This document shows positions 1-6,488 of a stretch of 8,860 nt of DNA, piece by piece; position 1 is the stretch's first letter, and the number at the start of each line of letters is the position of its first letter. The translations under genes were made by a program, and so were the position numbers. The stretch comes from JADLGJ01 sp031423615 (GTDB taxonomy: Bacteria; Omnitrophota; Gorgyraeia; Zapsychrales; JANLHA01). The DNA lies in assembly GCA_031423615.1 (NCBI GenBank), contig JANPFV010000085.1:1-8860 (forward strand), written 5' to 3'. The notes below the pieces were generated by a model that did not search any database, was not told the origin of the DNA, and saw only the letters and a program-made list of their open reading frames with translations.

Positions 1-38
1 TCTAATTAGGAGTTCGGGCCTGAAATCTCCTCTCCAAT

Positions 39-61
39 AAATTTCTATAATTTAGAAATTT
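39..61. promoter_or_regulatory. Perfect 9-bp inverted repeat overlapping a possible -10 box upstream of the HtpX-like gene
   Basis: AAATTTCTA at 39-47 is repeated inverted as TAGAAATTT at 53-61, around a 5-nt centre. A TATAAT hexamer (46-51) sits inside the palindrome, which is the arrangement expected of a repressor operator over a -10 box. No good -35 hexamer lies 16-18 bp upstream, and the symmetry is AT-rich, so chance is possible. A weaker hairpin at 8-31 (AGGAG/CTCCT, with TTC/GAA inside) precedes it and has no T-run. Promoter and operator function are inference. Confidence 0.35.
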
Positions 62-116
62 CTGCTAGAATTATTTCCGTAAAGTTTTATGAAAATTTAA
101 AATTATGGAGGGTTAT

Positions 117-1091
117 ATGATTTCTTTGCAAGTTCGCATGGCCCTATTGGTGGCGGCTCTTTTTGCCATCATTTATGGCATTATCACCATGGCCGGCACC
201 TATATGGGTGTAACCAATTTTTATTTTTATCTGATTTTATCTTTTGGGATCATGCTTGTTCAATATTTGCTTGGCCCGAAAATTATTGAATGGACCATGA
301 GGGTCAAATATATTCAGAAGCAAGAATCTCCGGCCCTTTTTGCCATGGTCGAGCAACAGGCCCAAATGGCGGGAATCCCCATGCCCAAGATTTGCATCAT
401 GGATTCACCGGTCCCGAATGCTTTTGCTTTCGGCCGGGGACAAAAAGACGGCCGGGTTTGTGTCAGCAGTGGGATTATGAGTCTTCTCAGCCACGAGGAA
501 TTGCGCGCGGTCATTGGGCATGAGTTGACCCACATTAAAAATCGTGACGTCCTGACGATCACTTTGCTTTCGGTCATTCCTATGATTCTCTATCGTATCG
601 CCTGGCATTTTCTTTTTTACGGTGGCGGACGGCGCAGTGACCGCGGAAACAATACGGTCCTTATCGGAATCGCCGCAATGCTTTTTTATTTTGTAACCAA
701 TCTTCTGGTCCTTTATGGTTCTCGTATCCGTGAATATTACGCAGACAAAGGATCGGTTGAATTAGGAAATCCTCCTTCGGCCTTAGCCTCAGCGCTTTAT
801 AAACTGGTTTATGGATCGGCCCGCGTCGACCGTGAAGCGATAAGAGAAACAGAAGGGATCAAGGCTTTTTTTATTAATGATCCTTCCCGGGCGATGCAGG
901 AAATTCGTGAGTTAAGCCAACTGGATTTGGATAAAAGCGGAACGATCGATGCGATGGAATTAAATTCCTTAAAAAATAAAACTCTCAAACTTGGGTTTGG
1001 CGATTATATGATGGAAGCGATGAGCACCCATCCTAATATGCTTAAACGTATTCAGCACCTTTCTTCCTTAGGTTTAGGCCGGTCATTATGA
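117..1091 (+). CDS. htpX: HtpX-like M48 family membrane zinc metalloprotease with a C-terminal EF-hand loop
   Basis: This is an integral-membrane zinc endopeptidase of the HtpX/M48B type, a family that degrades misfolded or damaged inner-membrane proteins. Two hydrophobic segments (about residues 4-26 and 35-52) precede the catalytic domain. HELTH (135-139) supplies two zinc-binding His and the catalytic Glu, and Glu206 in SRIREYYAD is the expected third zinc ligand. Two more hydrophobic segments follow (about 146-168 and 180-200). The start at 117 is preferred over the in-frame ATG at 105 because GGAGGG (107-112) lies 4 nt before 117, while 105 has no ribosome site. The protein is then 324 residues, slightly longer than usual. 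The extra length includes a textbook EF-hand loop at residues 270-281 (D-x-D-x-S-G-T-I-D-x-x-E), so calcium binding is likely by motif. Family assignment is firm; the link between calcium and proteolysis is inference. The lipoprotein gene follows after 44 bp. Confidence 0.93.
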   Translation: MISLQVRMALLVAALFAIIYGIITMAGTYMGVTNFYFYLILSFGIMLVQYLLGPKIIEWTMRVKYIQKQESPALFAMVEQQAQMAGIPMPKICIMDSPVPNAFAFGRGQKDGRVCVSSGIMSLLSHEELRAVIGHELTHIKNRDVLTITLLSVIPMILYRIAWHFLFYGGGRRSDRGNNTVLIGIAAMLFYFVTNLLVLYGSRIREYYADKGSVELGNPPSALASALYKLVYGSARVDREAIRETEGIKAFFINDPSRAMQEIRELSQLDLDKSGTIDAMELNSLKNKTLKLGFGDYMMEAMSTHPNMLKRIQHLSSLGLGRSL

Positions 1092-1135
1092 AAGACTTTT
1101 TATCCATAAACATAACCCTTAACGGAGGATAACCG

Positions 1136-1717
1136 ATGCGTGCAGGAAATGTGGTTTTAGTGCTGGTGAGTATTTTAATGGCCGGTTGTGCTTACATCGA
1201 CCAAAATTTACAGGTTGCCCCGTCCGTGGCGGTCAACAAAAGTGATATTGGCAAAGGAAAGAAAATCGCCTTAAGGATCGTTGATGATCGTGAGGATGAA
1301 ACAATCGGCAATCGGGGTACCGGCTATTACGGTATGAAGGGCGCTAAAATTACGACGAGCCAGGATCTCGTTGAGGTCTTGAGAAATTCCTTCGTTGATA
1401 ATTTGAAAAATATAGGTTTTCAAGCCGTTGGCGAAAATGAAGCCAATACTCTTCTGCGCGTTGAATTAAGAGCTCTGTCATACGATACTTCCACGGGACT
1501 TTGGGCAGGGGCCAATATCGGTAAATCAACAATAAAAATTATCGCCACGGATCCGGTTAATAAGGTTTATGAAAAGTCTTATCATAGCCAAAAAGAAGTA
1601 AAAACAGTTTTCGTTGGTTCTCAAGAAACAAATTCTAAAGTCATTAATGAATCTTTGACCGAGACTTTGACGAAAATATTTGCCGATCAGGAACTCTGGA
1701 ACTTCCTGGCTAAATAA
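1136..1717 (+). CDS. YajG-like outer-membrane lipoprotein
   Basis: This is a 193-residue lipoprotein precursor. Residues 1-17 form a short signal peptide ending in the lipobox MAGC, with Cys18 as the lipidation site. Ala at +2, rather than Asp, predicts outer-membrane retention by the Lol rule. The mature part resembles the YajG family (Lipoprotein_16): it has the same length as E. coli YajG (about 192), an early VAPSVAV stretch, a TSQDLVEVLRNSF helix, an L.VEL..L.YD strand and a C-terminal ESLTETLTKIFADQELWNFL helix. The family's biochemical role is not established, so none is claimed. GGAGG at 1124-1128 sits 7 nt before the ATG. The gene probably shares a transcript with the protease upstream and is closed by a strong terminator at 1744-1785. 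Confidence 0.8.
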   Translation: MRAGNVVLVLVSILMAGCAYIDQNLQVAPSVAVNKSDIGKGKKIALRIVDDREDETIGNRGTGYYGMKGAKITTSQDLVEVLRNSFVDNLKNIGFQAVGENEANTLLRVELRALSYDTSTGLWAGANIGKSTIKIIATDPVNKVYEKSYHSQKEVKTVFVGSQETNSKVINESLTETLTKIFADQELWNFLAK

Positions 1718-1743
1718 TATTTTTGCCTTTAAATACGTATCAC

Positions 1744-1785
1744 CAAAGGCTGTGGGCTATGGCCCTGAGGCCTTTGTTTCTTTTT
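1744..1785 (+). terminator. Rho-independent terminator after the YajG-like gene
   Basis: CAAAGGC (1744-1750) pairs with GCCTTTG (1770-1776). Inside, GGGC (1754-1757) pairs with GCCC around a short loop. The hairpin is followed directly by TTTCTTTTT (1777-1785). It lies 27 bp past the stop codon and separates this unit from the response regulator. Confidence 0.85.
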
Positions 1786-1829
1786 ATAACGTCAGTAAGC
1801 ATCTTTTTCGTGATTTTGAAAAGATTTTC

Positions 1830-1838
1830 TGGTATAAT
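1830..1838 (+). promoter_or_regulatory. Extended -10 promoter for the response regulator and serS
   Basis: TGGTATAAT matches an extended -10 element (TG-N-TATAAT, hexamer 1833-1838), 39 nt before the GTG start of the regulator. The sequence 16-18 bp further upstream is T-rich with no clear TTGACA, which is normal for extended -10 promoters. It follows the terminator, so a new transcription unit is expected to begin here. Confidence 0.6.
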
Positions 1839-1876
1839 CCGCCATTATTGCATAACCCTCACTTGAGGAGATCACT

Positions 1877-2329
1877 GTGTTTAAGAAAATCTGGGATTTC
1901 TTATTTCATCGCAATGGACAAATCAATACGGACAAACTTATTTTAGTGGTAGACGACGGAGATGTAGAGCGTAAATTCATGGAAAATACTCTCACCAACC
2001 GCGGCTACCGCGTGGTGGTTGCCCGTAACGGGGAAGACGCAGTTAAAATAGCGCGTGATAGTAAACCGGATTTGATTTTTTTGGATTTTTCGATGCCCGG
2101 AGGGATAGATGGCCAGGAAACGTGCCGGCGTATTAAAAGTGAAACCTACGCCAAGGACATTCCGGTCGTTTTTCTAAGCGGATCGGTCAGCCCGACAAAG
2201 GTCATCGATTGCTACGATGTGGGCGCGGAATATTATTTATCCAAACCGATTAGCGCCAGTACACTTTTGGAGCACACGCGCCTTTTGATTGAAGACGCGG
2301 AGTTGCTTAGAAAGCAATCCATTCAATAA
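1877..2329 (+). CDS. Stand-alone receiver-domain response regulator (CheY-like)
   Basis: This 150-residue protein consists of one receiver domain behind a short hydrophobic/basic N-terminus (MFKKIWDFLF). The conserved receiver residues are present: acidic pair Asp26-Asp27 in LVVDDGD, phospho-acceptor Asp70 in LIFLDFSMPG, Ser101 in the VVFLSGS strand, and Lys123 before Pro in SKP. There is no DNA-binding or enzymatic output domain, so it should act by phosphorylation-dependent protein contact, like CheY or a phosphorelay intermediate. No histidine kinase lies in the window, so the partner is unknown. The start is GTG at 1877, with GAGGAG (1865-1870) 6 nt upstream. It ends 15 bp before serS and is likely co-transcribed with it. 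Confidence 0.88.
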   Translation: MFKKIWDFLFHRNGQINTDKLILVVDDGDVERKFMENTLTNRGYRVVVARNGEDAVKIARDSKPDLIFLDFSMPGGIDGQETCRRIKSETYAKDIPVVFLSGSVSPTKVIDCYDVGAEYYLSKPISASTLLEHTRLLIEDAELLRKQSIQ

Positions 2330-2344
2330 ACACATTCCCCATTT

Positions 2345-3619
2345 ATGATCGATATTAAACTAATTCGTGAAAATCCCGACGATGTTAAAGCGGGTCTCAA
2401 GGCCAAGAATGTGGCTATTGATTTGGACAGCTTGCTGGAATGGGACAAAACGCGACGCGTCCTAACGCAGTCGGTCGATGAATTACGCGCACAAGTCAAT
2501 ACCGCCAATGAAGAGATCGGCCGTTTGATCAAAGAGAAGAAAGACGCTAAGGAAAAGATTGCGGCGATGAAGGACATCAGTCGGCGTATCGATGAATTCC
2601 AGCCGCAAATCAATGAGCTGGATGAGAAAATCAGTTTGTTTCTTTTGACCATTCCCAATTTGTCCCACTCGTCCGTCCCGGTTGGTGGACCGGCCAACAA
2701 CAAAATTATCCGTTCGTGGGGAAAGCCGCGGGAATTGGACTTTAAACCTAAAACGCACATTGAATTGGCCGAAGCGTTAGACATTATTGATTTCAAGCGT
2801 GCGGCCAAGATCAGCGGTTCAAATTTTATTCTTTATAAAGGATGGGGCGCCCGATTGGAACGCGCCTTGTATTGCTGGATGCTGGATTTGCATACAACTC
2901 AGCACGGTTACACCGAAATTTTTCCGCCGTTTCTGGTCAATGCCGCGTCCATGACCGGAACCGGTCAATTGCCTAAGATGAAGGATGATATGTATCACCT
3001 TTCCCCGGAAGACCTGTATTTGATCCCCACCGCGGAAGTTCCGGTGACCAATATTCATCGTGATGAAATGTTAAATGAAGAACAATTGCCGATTTATTAC
3101 GCGGCTTATACGGCATGTTTCCGTCGCGAAGCCGGTTCTTATGGAAAAGACACGCGGGGACTGGTCCGGGTGCATCAGTTTGATAAAGTCGAATTGGTCA
3201 AATTTGTCAAACCGGAAACTTCTTATACGGAACTGGAATCACTTGTTCAGAATGCAGAAAAGATTGTGCAGTTGTTGGATTTGCCATATCGCGTTTTGAT
3301 GCTTGCCAGCGGCGATATGAGTTTTGCCGCGGCGAAATGCTATGATTTAGAAGCGCACGCGCCGGGATTGGGAAACTGGCTGGAAGTATCAAGCTGTTCA
3401 AATTTTGAAGATTTTCAGGCCCGCCGCGCTAATATCCGCTTTAAGAGTCAAGACGCCAAAAAGCCAGCTTTTGTTCATACACTCAATGGCTCGGGGGTTG
3501 CGCTGGCCCGCACCATGGTCGCAATCCTGGAAAATTATCAAACCAAAACGGGTGAAATTGTTATTCCCGAATTGTTGCGGCCTTACATGGGCGGATTGGA
3601 AAGAATTTCCAGAAAATAA
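2345..3619 (+). CDS. serS: Serine-tRNA ligase (seryl-tRNA synthetase)
   Basis: This cytoplasmic class II aminoacyl-tRNA synthetase charges tRNA-Ser (and tRNA-Sec where present) with serine at the expense of ATP. At 424 residues it has the usual length. The N-terminus (MIDIKLIRENPDDVKAGL) and a charged helical arm at about residues 30-105 form the coiled coil that holds the tRNA-Ser long variable arm. The catalytic core shows IPTAEVPVTN, motif 2 (FRREAGSYGKDTRGLVRVHQF), YDLEAHAPG, SSCSNFEDFQARR and motif 3 (NGSGVALARTMVAILENYQ). Nothing key is missing. No Shine-Dalgarno sequence is visible before the ATG. With only 15 bp to the regulator's stop codon, translation may depend on coupling, which is inference. 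Confidence 0.97.
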   Translation: MIDIKLIRENPDDVKAGLKAKNVAIDLDSLLEWDKTRRVLTQSVDELRAQVNTANEEIGRLIKEKKDAKEKIAAMKDISRRIDEFQPQINELDEKISLFLLTIPNLSHSSVPVGGPANNKIIRSWGKPRELDFKPKTHIELAEALDIIDFKRAAKISGSNFILYKGWGARLERALYCWMLDLHTTQHGYTEIFPPFLVNAASMTGTGQLPKMKDDMYHLSPEDLYLIPTAEVPVTNIHRDEMLNEEQLPIYYAAYTACFRREAGSYGKDTRGLVRVHQFDKVELVKFVKPETSYTELESLVQNAEKIVQLLDLPYRVLMLASGDMSFAAAKCYDLEAHAPGLGNWLEVSSCSNFEDFQARRANIRFKSQDAKKPAFVHTLNGSGVALARTMVAILENYQTKTGEIVIPELLRPYMGGLERISRK

Positions 3620-3703
3620 TTGTTCATCCCCGTATTCGATCAAGATTTTTTCAGTAATGTTCTCGTCTAAAATACAGCAGGCCCGTTAAGAAAAGAGGAA
3701 AAT

Positions 3704-4306
3704 ATGAAGGACGCATTTTTTATGTTCATTAAAATTGTTTTTGCCATTCTTTTGGCCCCGATTTGCTATGCTTTGACCGTGAGCTTTATCAATGAAGTGC
3801 CCCACATCGGTGATATGCTGAAGTTTTTTTTATGGGGGGCGGGAATTTATGTGCTCTTGCAGTTGTTTTTTTATACTCCGCAAGGGGTCTTCCAGTTTGG
3901 ACAAAAAATTTTTGGGGATATTTTTAAATCGGTGCCCATTTTAGCGGCCGTTGTGCCGTTATTTGTTCCTATCTTTACCACCATTATTTTTGTGGCATGC
4001 TATGTAACGCTTTTCTTTTTCAATTATAAACCGGCCCAGCCGTATCTGATTTTCTTAGGCGGTTTTACTTTTGCGATGCACGTGATCCTCTCTGCGCATG
4101 CGGAATTTGAAGAAGACAATAGCGGGTTCAAACCGCATTACTTGTTTCTCTTTAGTTTGACATGGATTTTTAATGTCACTATTCTGGCTTGTCTGCTGGC
4201 GCTTAACTTCTCCGATTTTTCTTTAAGTGATTTTTTGCTGTCGTCCTACGATATCGCAAAAACAATTTACCTGAGCGTTTATCATCAGTTGTTCGTCGTT
4301 AAGTAA
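3704..4306 (+). CDS. Polytopic inner-membrane protein of unknown function
   Basis: This 200-residue, very hydrophobic protein belongs to no family I can name with confidence. About five membrane-spanning stretches are visible, at roughly residues 5-27, 38-57, 77-106, 112-131 and 145-168, with an amphipathic tail around 174-195. A short acidic loop (EFEEDNSG, 134-141) lies between the fourth and fifth segments. No catalytic or transport signature is apparent. AGAGGA (3694-3699) is 4 nt before the ATG, and the gene begins 84 bp after serS. A TAAAAT hexamer at 3668-3673 might be a -10 box but lacks a convincing -35, so read-through from serS is as likely. A terminator follows directly. Confidence 0.75.
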   Translation: MKDAFFMFIKIVFAILLAPICYALTVSFINEVPHIGDMLKFFLWGAGIYVLLQLFFYTPQGVFQFGQKIFGDIFKSVPILAAVVPLFVPIFTTIIFVACYVTLFFFNYKPAQPYLIFLGGFTFAMHVILSAHAEFEEDNSGFKPHYLFLFSLTWIFNVTILACLLALNFSDFSLSDFLLSSYDIAKTIYLSVYHQLFVVK

Positions 4307-4308
4307 GA

Positions 4309-4340
4309 AAAAAGTGGGACGCGAATGAGTCCCGGTTTTT
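4309..4340 (+). terminator. Rho-independent terminator after the membrane protein gene
   Basis: GGGAC (4316-4320) pairs with GTCCC (4329-4333) around an 8-nt loop. The flanking A-run and T-run (TTTTT, 4336-4340) extend the stem after a two-base interruption. It sits just past the stop codon. The A-rich left side means it could also stop transcription arriving from the other direction. It marks the end of the housekeeping segment. Confidence 0.8.
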
Positions 4341-4434
4341 ACTTCCTAATGGCTGTTACTGGTTAGTGATGGTGTCTTGCGTCACAATTTAGTCACAGTG
4401 AGTGAAATAATCAAATTATTTTAAATTATTATAC

Positions 4435-4463
4435 TTTACAAATAGTCGGACTAAATGTATACT
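4435..4463 (+). promoter_or_regulatory. Strong sigma-70-type promoter for the ATPase gene, with a palindrome in the spacer
   Basis: TTTACA (4435-4440) and TATACT (4458-4463) are separated by exactly 17 bp, and an AT-rich tract lies upstream (about 4403-4434). The start codon is at 4471, 8 nt after the -10 box, where transcription would normally begin, so the mRNA should be leaderless or nearly so. No ribosome site is seen before the ATG. The spacer holds a perfect TAGTC-G-GACTA palindrome (4443-4453). Further upstream are TCAC-A-GTGA (4393-4401) and two GTCACA copies 11 bp apart (4381 and 4392). These could be operators, which is inference. Confidence 0.72.
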
Positions 4464-4470
4464 TTGTGTT

Positions 4471-5604
4471 ATGATTAAAAGACCCTTCTGGGAAAAAAGG
4501 ATTTTTGATGCTTGGAAAGAAGCTCCAATTGTCTGGCTTGCGGGTGTGCGTCGATCAGGGAAAACCACTCTTGCCCAAAGCTTGGGCAGTCCCAACGATA
4601 TTCTTTATGTTAATTGTGATCTTCCTATTACAGAGGATCGGGTGGGGGATCCCCAGCTTTTTTTTAAAAGTTGCGAGAAATCTATCGTGGTTTTTGATGA
4701 GATACACCAGCTTTCTGATCCAAGTCGCGTTCTTAAGATAGGAGCGGATTTATTCCCGCATCTTAAAATACTGGCTACGGGTTCTTCGACACTTGCGGCA
4801 AGCAGAAAATTTCGCGATACCTTGACGGGCCGAAAAAGGGTTATTCATCTCTTGCCTGTTCTTTGGACAGAACTTGAAGCCTTTTCTTGCAAAGATATTT
4901 TACGGCGTTTTTTTCAGGGAGGGTTACCTCCAGCCCTTTTGGCCGGATCCAAAAGTTCTTCTTTTTATCGAGAATGGTTGGACTCATTCTTTGCGCGGGA
5001 TGTCCAAAGACTTTTTCCGATTCGTGATGTCGAGAAATTTAATATGCTTTTTCAATATCTTTTGCGCCAGAGCGGAGGACAGTTCGAAACTTCCAAAGTA
5101 GCATCTGAGCTCAAAATCAGCCGTGTGACTGTTGAGAGCCATCTCAAGACGCTTGAAATCACCCAGGCCGTGACCCGTATCCGCCCTTTTTTCGGAAGAG
5201 GGCTGAAGGAAATTGTGAAAATGCCGAAAATATATGGATTTGATACCGGGTTTATCACTTTCGTACGCGGATGGGATCCGCTTCGGCCTCAAGACTCTGG
5301 CATCTTATGGGAACATTTTGTCCTTGAATATTTACAGGCCTCATTACCAGATCAAGCCATTAACTATTGGCGAGATAAAGAGGGCAGAGAAATTGATTTT
5401 GTTTTTACGCAAAAAAGAGATCAGATTGATGCTGTGGAGTGTAAATGGAACCCGTCGGAGTTTGACCCTGCGGCGTTGAAGATTTTTCGTTCATTTTATC
5501 CAAAAGGTAAAAATTATCTTGTTTGTCCCTTGGTGGATAAGCCGTATATTAAGCGCTATGGATCCTTAGCAGTAACAATTTGTGCTCCCGATGGGATAAA
5601 ATAA
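4471..5604 (+). CDS. AAA-family ATPase with C-terminal DUF4143 (nuclease-fold-like) domain
   Basis: This 377-residue protein has the AAA_14 plus DUF4143 architecture common in bacterial and archaeal accessory genomes. Walker A is GVRRSGKTT (residues 25-33), Walker B is SIVVFDEIH (71-79, Asp76/Glu77), and LATGSS (101-106) fits sensor 1. A winged-helix-like segment (about 205-232, SKVASELKISRVTVESHLKTL) follows. The C-terminal domain has a PD-(D/E)xK-like layout: Glu281 in WEHFV, Asp309 in REIDFVF and Glu323-x-Lys325 in AVECKW. It should bind and hydrolyse ATP. Cellular roles of this family are poorly known, with toxin-like, transposon-associated and defence roles all proposed, so none is assigned here. 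The N-terminus MIKRPFWEKRIFDAW is typical of the family and supports the start despite the absent ribosome site. Confidence 0.88.
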   Translation: MIKRPFWEKRIFDAWKEAPIVWLAGVRRSGKTTLAQSLGSPNDILYVNCDLPITEDRVGDPQLFFKSCEKSIVVFDEIHQLSDPSRVLKIGADLFPHLKILATGSSTLAASRKFRDTLTGRKRVIHLLPVLWTELEAFSCKDILRRFFQGGLPPALLAGSKSSSFYREWLDSFFARDVQRLFPIRDVEKFNMLFQYLLRQSGGQFETSKVASELKISRVTVESHLKTLEITQAVTRIRPFFGRGLKEIVKMPKIYGFDTGFITFVRGWDPLRPQDSGILWEHFVLEYLQASLPDQAINYWRDKEGREIDFVFTQKRDQIDAVECKWNPSEFDPAALKIFRSFYPKGKNYLVCPLVDKPYIKRYGSLAVTICAPDGIK

Positions 5605-5606
5605 AA

Positions 5607-5651
5607 ATGCGAATTAAAAATATTTTTTATTACGTATTGCTGAGTTTATGA
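5607..5651 (+). CDS. Possible 14-codon micro-ORF, first link of an overlapping chain
   Basis: The reading frame encodes MRIKNIFYYVLLSL. It begins 2 nt after the ATPase stop codon, and its TGA overlaps the next ATG in an ATGA arrangement (5648-5651). No good ribosome site is present. The peptide looks like a basic-hydrophobic membrane or signal segment. It could be a coupling leader, a remnant of a decayed gene, or chance in AT-rich DNA. Confidence 0.22.
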   Translation: MRIKNIFYYVLLSL

Positions 5652-5725
5652 CTGAAATGCTTCCAAAGAATATTTTGGAACAAAAACTTCATCATGCGAA
5701 TAGAATTGCGCGCGGGGGGTATTGA
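5648..5725 (+). CDS. Possible 25-codon small ORF, overlapping its neighbours at both ends
   Basis: The frame begins MTEMLPKNILEQ and ends IARGGY, with a basic C-terminal half. Its ATG overlaps the previous stop (ATGA), and its TGA at 5723-5725 overlaps the TTG start of the following gene (TTGA). No Shine-Dalgarno sequence is visible in front of it, so it would depend on coupling. Its last codons (GGG GGG) supply the G-run that may serve as the ribosome site for the next gene. No family is recognised. Confidence 0.3.
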   Translation: MTEMLPKNILEQKLHHANRIARGGY

Positions 5726-5922
5726 AAATAGAATTTGATAAGAAAAAGTGTAGCAGATGGTCTCTGTTTGGTCTTATTATTGGAATTTCAATTATTTCTT
5801 GGATTTTTGTATTAATGTATTTCTTTCCAAAAAGTACATCGGAAACATCATCTACCGTATATGATAGAGACACAATTATCGCAAAGCTATTCCGAGTGAG
5901 TAAGAAATTAAGAGGGGGTTAG
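5722..5922 (+). CDS. Small one-pass membrane protein, hypothetical
   Basis: This is a 66-residue protein with a basic N-terminus (KIEFDKKKCSRW), one strong transmembrane helix (about residues 14-35) and a polar C-terminal tail of about 30 residues that ends in a basic patch (RVSKKLRGG). By the positive-inside rule the N-terminus is likely cytoplasmic. The start is TTG at 5722, the only reasonable initiation codon ahead of the helix. A run of six G (5714-5719) just upstream can act as the ribosome site, though its spacing is short. It is AT-rich compared with the serS region. A secreted-protein gene follows after 32 bp. No family is recognised. Confidence 0.55.
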   Translation: MKIEFDKKKCSRWSLFGLIIGISIISWIFVLMYFFPKSTSETSSTVYDRDTIIAKLFRVSKKLRGG

Positions 5923-5954
5923 CAGTTGGATAATTATGGAGGCATAGTTTAAAT

Positions 5955-6488
5955 ATGAAGAAAATTATTAAAAATTTGACTATAGGCTTGACGATTATAT
6001 TGATTGGTGGATTTCAAACTGGTGCTTTGGCTGAATTACCAAATATTAGTGCTGAAGGTGCAACATTAAAATTAATTCGCAATGGGCAAAACATTGAGCT
6101 AGACAGTCAAATAAAAATGGACATTGCCAATCAAATTAAACAGCTGTTTAATACTTGTGCTGTCAATACCAAATCAGTTTGGTTACGTGAAATATGGGAA
6201 AAAGATGGCAGATCGATTAATGATATTTGGAATGAAATTAAATCAAAGTCATATTTTGAGCTTTCATTCCCAAGTCATTCAGAATATTCTGAGGTTTTAA
6301 TTAGCATTTTCGCTGAAAATGGTTCCTTGGGGACAATAATGTCAAAATCAAAGAACGGTACGGTTCAAGGTTACATTAAATGTTCGGGAATTGGACAAAT
6401 TCGTTTGTTGTGCATGCCAGAATTATTGAAGTATTTGCCTGGACTGTACCCGGAATCTGAATGTTTGAGATTGAAACAATTTCTTTAA
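5955..6488 (+). CDS. Secreted or periplasmic protein with four cysteines, hypothetical
   Basis: This is a 177-residue protein with a clear Sec signal peptide: KKIIKN, then a hydrophobic core (about residues 8-22), and a probable cleavage site after ALA (residue 26). The mature part has four cysteines (68, 143, 153, 170), enough for two disulfides, which fits an oxidising compartment. I see no catalytic motif and recognise no family. GGAGG (5938-5942) is 12 nt before the ATG, a rather long spacing. A three-codon frame (ATG at 5936, TAG at 5945) begins just before that site. Base composition is AT-rich, like the small membrane protein before it, and unlike the housekeeping genes or the IS elements. 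The two may be co-transcribed with the ATPase, since no terminator is seen between them. Confidence 0.7.
   Translation: MKKIIKNLTIGLTIILIGGFQTGALAELPNISAEGATLKLIRNGQNIELDSQIKMDIANQIKQLFNTCAVNTKSVWLREIWEKDGRSINDIWNEIKSKSYFELSFPSHSEYSEVLISIFAENGSLGTIMSKSKNGTVQGYIKCSGIGQIRLLCMPELLKYLPGLYPESECLRLKQFL

Noticed and set aside
105..116. ATG at 105 as start of the HtpX-like gene
   Set aside because: The GGAGGG ribosome site (107-112) would lie inside that coding stretch. The ATG at 117 follows it directly and gives a typical N-terminus.
1680..1946. 88-codon open frame between the lipoprotein and the response regulator
   Set aside because: It overlaps the end of one well-supported gene, a terminator, a promoter and the start of another gene, and has no domain.
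2323..2808. 161-codon open frame on the minus strand
   Set aside because: It lies entirely opposite the start of serS, has no ribosome site or recognisable domain, and its low-complexity Ser/Leu composition is typical of an antisense shadow.
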